Shown piece after piece: positions 4,290 through 6,496 of a DNA stretch of 6,496 nucleotides (the first letter of the stretch is position 1; each line of letters begins with the position of its first letter). Both the position numbers and the translations under genes were made by a program. This DNA comes from Alphaproteobacteria bacterium. Its GTDB lineage: Bacteria; Pseudomonadota; Alphaproteobacteria; MED-G09. The stretch spans positions 1 to 6,496 of the forward strand of contig JABHUT010000003.1 of assembly GCA_018658685.1 (NCBI GenBank), given 5' to 3'. Below the pieces are notes generated by a model. The model did no database searches, had not been told where the DNA came from, and saw only the letters and a list, made by a program, of their open reading frames with translations.

Positions 4290-6496
4290 TTATTTTTTCT
4301 TTTTTGGTTTATTAAGAAGATCAATAGCAATATCAAGAGTTATATCGTCAGGAGAATTGTCTTTGGGTATACTGACATTTTTTTTGCCATGCTTGACATA
4401 TGGACCATACTTTCCGTCCATTAGATTTATGGGCTTTTTATCTTTAGGGTGATTGCCTAACTCCTTGAGAGTTTTACTTCCTCTGCCTCTGCCTGGGTTA
4501 GATCTCTTTTCCTCAATCAAATCTACAGCTCTATTTAAGCCAATAGTGAATAACTCATCAACATTTTGAAGGTTTGCATAAACCCCTTCATGAAGAAGGT
4601 AGGGACCAAACCTACCCAATGCTCCAGTTATCTCTTTATTGTCTTCTGGGTGAAGCCCTATAACCCTAGGAAGAGACAATAAATCTATCGCTTTCTCTAA
4701 ATTTAGATCTGCAGGATCAATTGTTTTAGGAATAGAGGACCTTTTAGGCTTAACTTCTTTATCTTCTCCATCACCAATTTGGACATATGGACCATACCTT
4801 CCGATTAAAAGATGAATATCTTCATCTGTTCCTGGATATTTTCCAAGTATTTTTGCTTCAACATTTTGTCCTCCAGAACCAAAGGATCTTGTGTATTTGC
4901 AATCGGGGTATGATGAGCAACCAACAAATGCGCCATTTCTACTTGTCTTTAGACTTAGTTCACCACCATCACATTTGGGACATTTTCTATTTATTTCACC
5001 ATTTTCATCCTTAAAAACATGATGACCAATGCTTTCATTTAAAGTATCAAGGATCTCCCTTGTTCTTAATTCCAAAGCTGAATTTGCACAAACACTAAAT
5101 TCTTTCCAAAAACTATTAAGAAACTCTTTCCAGTTTACCTCACCATTTGAAACTTTATCTAAATTCTTCTCAAGATCTGCTGTAAAATTATAACTTACAT
5201 ATTGTTTAAAAAAGTTTTCTAGAAAAGAAGAAAGCAATCTACCTTTTGCTTCTGGATGAAAGTATCTATTTTCTATTCTTACATACTGCCTATCTTGTAA
5301 GACAGATATTATCGATGCATATGTCGAGGGTCGTCCTATACCTTTTTCTTCAAGAGATTTAACAAGCGTTGCTTCAGAAAATCTTGGCGGAGCTTTGGTG
5401 AAATGTTGGTTATTTTCAATATCAATTTTATTTAATTCTTGTTCTTTTTCAAGTTTTGGAAGCTCTTGTATCTCCTCTTTAGAGGAATCTTTTCTACCTT
5501 CTTCATACAATGTTCTAAATCCATTAAATAAAGTAACTGTTCCCGAAACCCTTAAATTTATATCCATTTCTTTATTAGAAATATTTATTGTAGTCCTTAA
5601 TCCTCTCCAGTTTTGCATCTGACTGGCAAGAGTTCTTTTCCATATTAATGCATATAAATCTTTTTCTTCTTTTGAAAAGTCTCCATTCATTCTCTCTGGG
5701 TTTATGTTTGTATCAGTTGGACGTATTGCCTCGTGTGCTTCTTGTGCATTTGTAACTTTACTTGCATAGGTATTTGAATTTGTTGGAACATAATCATCAC
5801 CAAAAACTTTATCAATTGTTGACCTTATTTCACTAATACCTTCCTCACCTATTTGGACACCATCAGTTCTCATATAAGTTATTAATCCATTTTGATAAAG
5901 CCGTTGAGCAACCTGCATTGTATTTTTTGCTGACATTCCTAATTTTCTCGAGGCTTCCATTTGAAGGGACGATGTAATAAATGGAGGGGAGGGCTTTCTT
6001 GAAACTTCTTTTTCGTCAATTTCCTTAACTATAAAATCAGAATTTTCTAATTTAATTTTTATTTTATCAGCCTCTTCAGCATTTTTAATATCAAATTGTT
6101 CTAGTTTTTTTCCATTTAGATGAGTTAAGGACGCTTTAAAAGGAGAGTGATCTGAATGTGAGAGTAGGGCGTTTATTGACCAATATTCTTTTGGATCAAA
6201 TGACTCAATTTCAATTTCTCTTTCACAGAGTAATCTTAGTGCAACTGACTGAACTCTTCCTGCTGATCTAGCTCCAGGAAGCTTTCTCCAAAGAACAGGG
6301 GATAATGTAAAGCCAACTAAATAATCTAGGGCCCTTCTCGCAAGGTATGCATCTATGAGTTCATTATCAAGCTCTCTAGGGCTTGCAATAGCCTCTGTAA
6401 CAATTTTTTTTGTTATAGCATTGAAGGTAACGCGGGACACTTCCTTATCTTTGAGGCTTCCCTTTTCTTTTAAAGCTTGCAAAACATGCCAAGCTA
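4290..6496 (-). CDS. topA: DNA topoisomerase I (type IA), 5' end outside the window
   Basis: The 734 visible residues lack about 110-130 N-terminal ones (most of the Toprim domain). Topoisomerase I relaxes negative supercoils by cutting one strand through a 5'-phosphotyrosine bond. Numbering from the first complete visible codon (6494): the window opens in LWHVLQALKEKG, just after the Toprim DREGEA motif; ARSAGRVQS is at 75-83. The catalytic tyrosine is Tyr207 in GLITYMRTDG (codon 5876-5874), followed by NAQEAHEAIRPT (249-260) and EEKGIGRPSTYAS (382-394). The C-terminus has one C4 zinc ribbon (Cys505, 508, 526, 532), then three Toprim_Crpt-type repeats centred on GRYGPY (565-570), GRFGPY (627-632) and GKYGPY (694-699), ending in a lysine-rich tail that may aid DNA binding. 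E. coli TopA instead carries several zinc ribbons. An internal TTG at 6482 is not the true start. No frameshift or missing catalytic residue is seen. Confidence 0.97.
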   Translation of the reverse strand, partial: AWHVLQALKEKGSLKDKEVSRVTFNAITKKIVTEAIASPRELDNELIDAYLARRALDYLVGFTLSPVLWRKLPGARSAGRVQSVALRLLCEREIEIESFDPKEYWSINALLSHSDHSPFKASLTHLNGKKLEQFDIKNAEEADKIKIKLENSDFIVKEIDEKEVSRKPSPPFITSSLQMEASRKLGMSAKNTMQVAQRLYQNGLITYMRTDGVQIGEEGISEIRSTIDKVFGDDYVPTNSNTYASKVTNAQEAHEAIRPTDTNINPERMNGDFSKEEKDLYALIWKRTLASQMQNWRGLRTTINISNKEMDINLRVSGTVTLFNGFRTLYEEGRKDSSKEEIQELPKLEKEQELNKIDIENNQHFTKAPPRFSEATLVKSLEEKGIGRPSTYASIISVLQDRQYVRIENRYFHPEAKGRLLSSFLENFFKQYVSYNFTADLEKNLDKVSNGEVNWKEFLNSFWKEFSVCANSALELRTREILDTLNESIGHHVFKDENGEINRKCPKCDGGELSLKTSRNGAFVGCSSYPDCKYTRSFGSGGQNVEAKILGKYPGTDEDIHLLIGRYGPYVQIGDGEDKEVKPKRSSIPKTIDPADLNLEKAIDLLSLPRVIGLHPEDNKEITGALGRFGPYLLHEGVYANLQNVDELFTIGLNRAVDLIEEKRSNPGRGRGSKTLKELGNHPKDKKPINLMDGKYGPYVKHGKKNVSIPKDNSPDDITLDIAIDLLNKPKKKK
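4395..4803. repeat. Pair of 22-nt near-identical direct repeats within topA
   Basis: The plus strand at 4395-4416 and 4782-4803 reads GACATATGGACCATAC followed by TTTCCG or CTTCCG, matching at 21 of 22 bases. They encode the first and third GxYGPYV motifs of the TopA C-terminal domain. The middle repeat (GRFGPYL, around 4595-4615) is more diverged at the DNA level. This is a protein-domain repeat visible in DNA, not a mobile or regulatory element. Confidence 0.8.

Noticed and set aside
4249..4452. Plus-strand open frame resembling a membrane peptide
   Set aside because: It is the complement of the topA 3' end and NUDIX start; the phenylalanine-rich segment mirrors the lysine-rich TopA tail.
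6480..6482. TTG at 6482 as the start of a short topoisomerase
   Set aside because: The frame continues upstream to the edge with LWHV, matching the conserved segment after the Toprim DREGEA motif; the gene is simply cut by the window.

Overview
The window is a dense, AT-rich (roughly one-third G+C) stretch in which every supported gene is on the minus strand, so transcription runs from the right edge to the left. Protein sequence points to an alphaproteobacterium. The L33 protein is the zinc-free proteobacterial form, DinB carries the N-terminal four-cysteine extension that I associate with alphaproteobacterial homologues, TopA has one C4 zinc ribbon followed by three GxxGPY repeats, and the RidA and FemAB/GNAT-like proteins resemble alphaproteobacterial families. 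The low G+C and near-zero spacing suggest a streamlined pelagic lineage (SAR11- or AEGEAN-169-like). That placement is an inference; no rRNA or other phylogenetic marker is available to fix it.

Layout in the direction of transcription. topA (DNA topoisomerase I, 5' end outside the window) occupies 6496-4290. It is followed after 6 nt by a NUDIX hydrolase (4283-3678) with an insertion inside its Nudix box. After the widest gap between genes (50 nt) comes rpmG, ribosomal protein L33 (3627-3460). Next is a HAD-family phosphatase-like gene (ending at 2753) whose catalytic motif I lies upstream of every ATG/GTG/TTG in its frame. dinB, DNA polymerase IV (2772-1486), overlaps it by 20 nt. ridA (1484-1020) starts one base after the dinB stop, with its ribosome binding site inside the dinB end. 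Last is a GNAT/FemAB-like acyltransferase family gene (1010 to the left edge), truncated by the window.

The set mixes housekeeping information processing (topA, rpmG, dinB) with metabolite-damage or nucleotide hygiene (NUDIX, RidA, HAD). The tight spacing suggests co-transcription in at least two blocks, topA-NUDIX and HAD-dinB-ridA-GNAT, with rpmG either between them or linking them. There is no gene-free stretch over 300 bases. I found no tRNA, rRNA, CRISPR array, insertion sequence, prophage gene or convincing terminator.

I did not find a clear novel multi-gene system. The most worthwhile anomaly is the start of the HAD gene (3338-3478). The catalytic DxD motif is plainly encoded there, but no standard start codon precedes it in frame. 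This implies an ATT start, a frameshift out of rpmG, or a sequence error.
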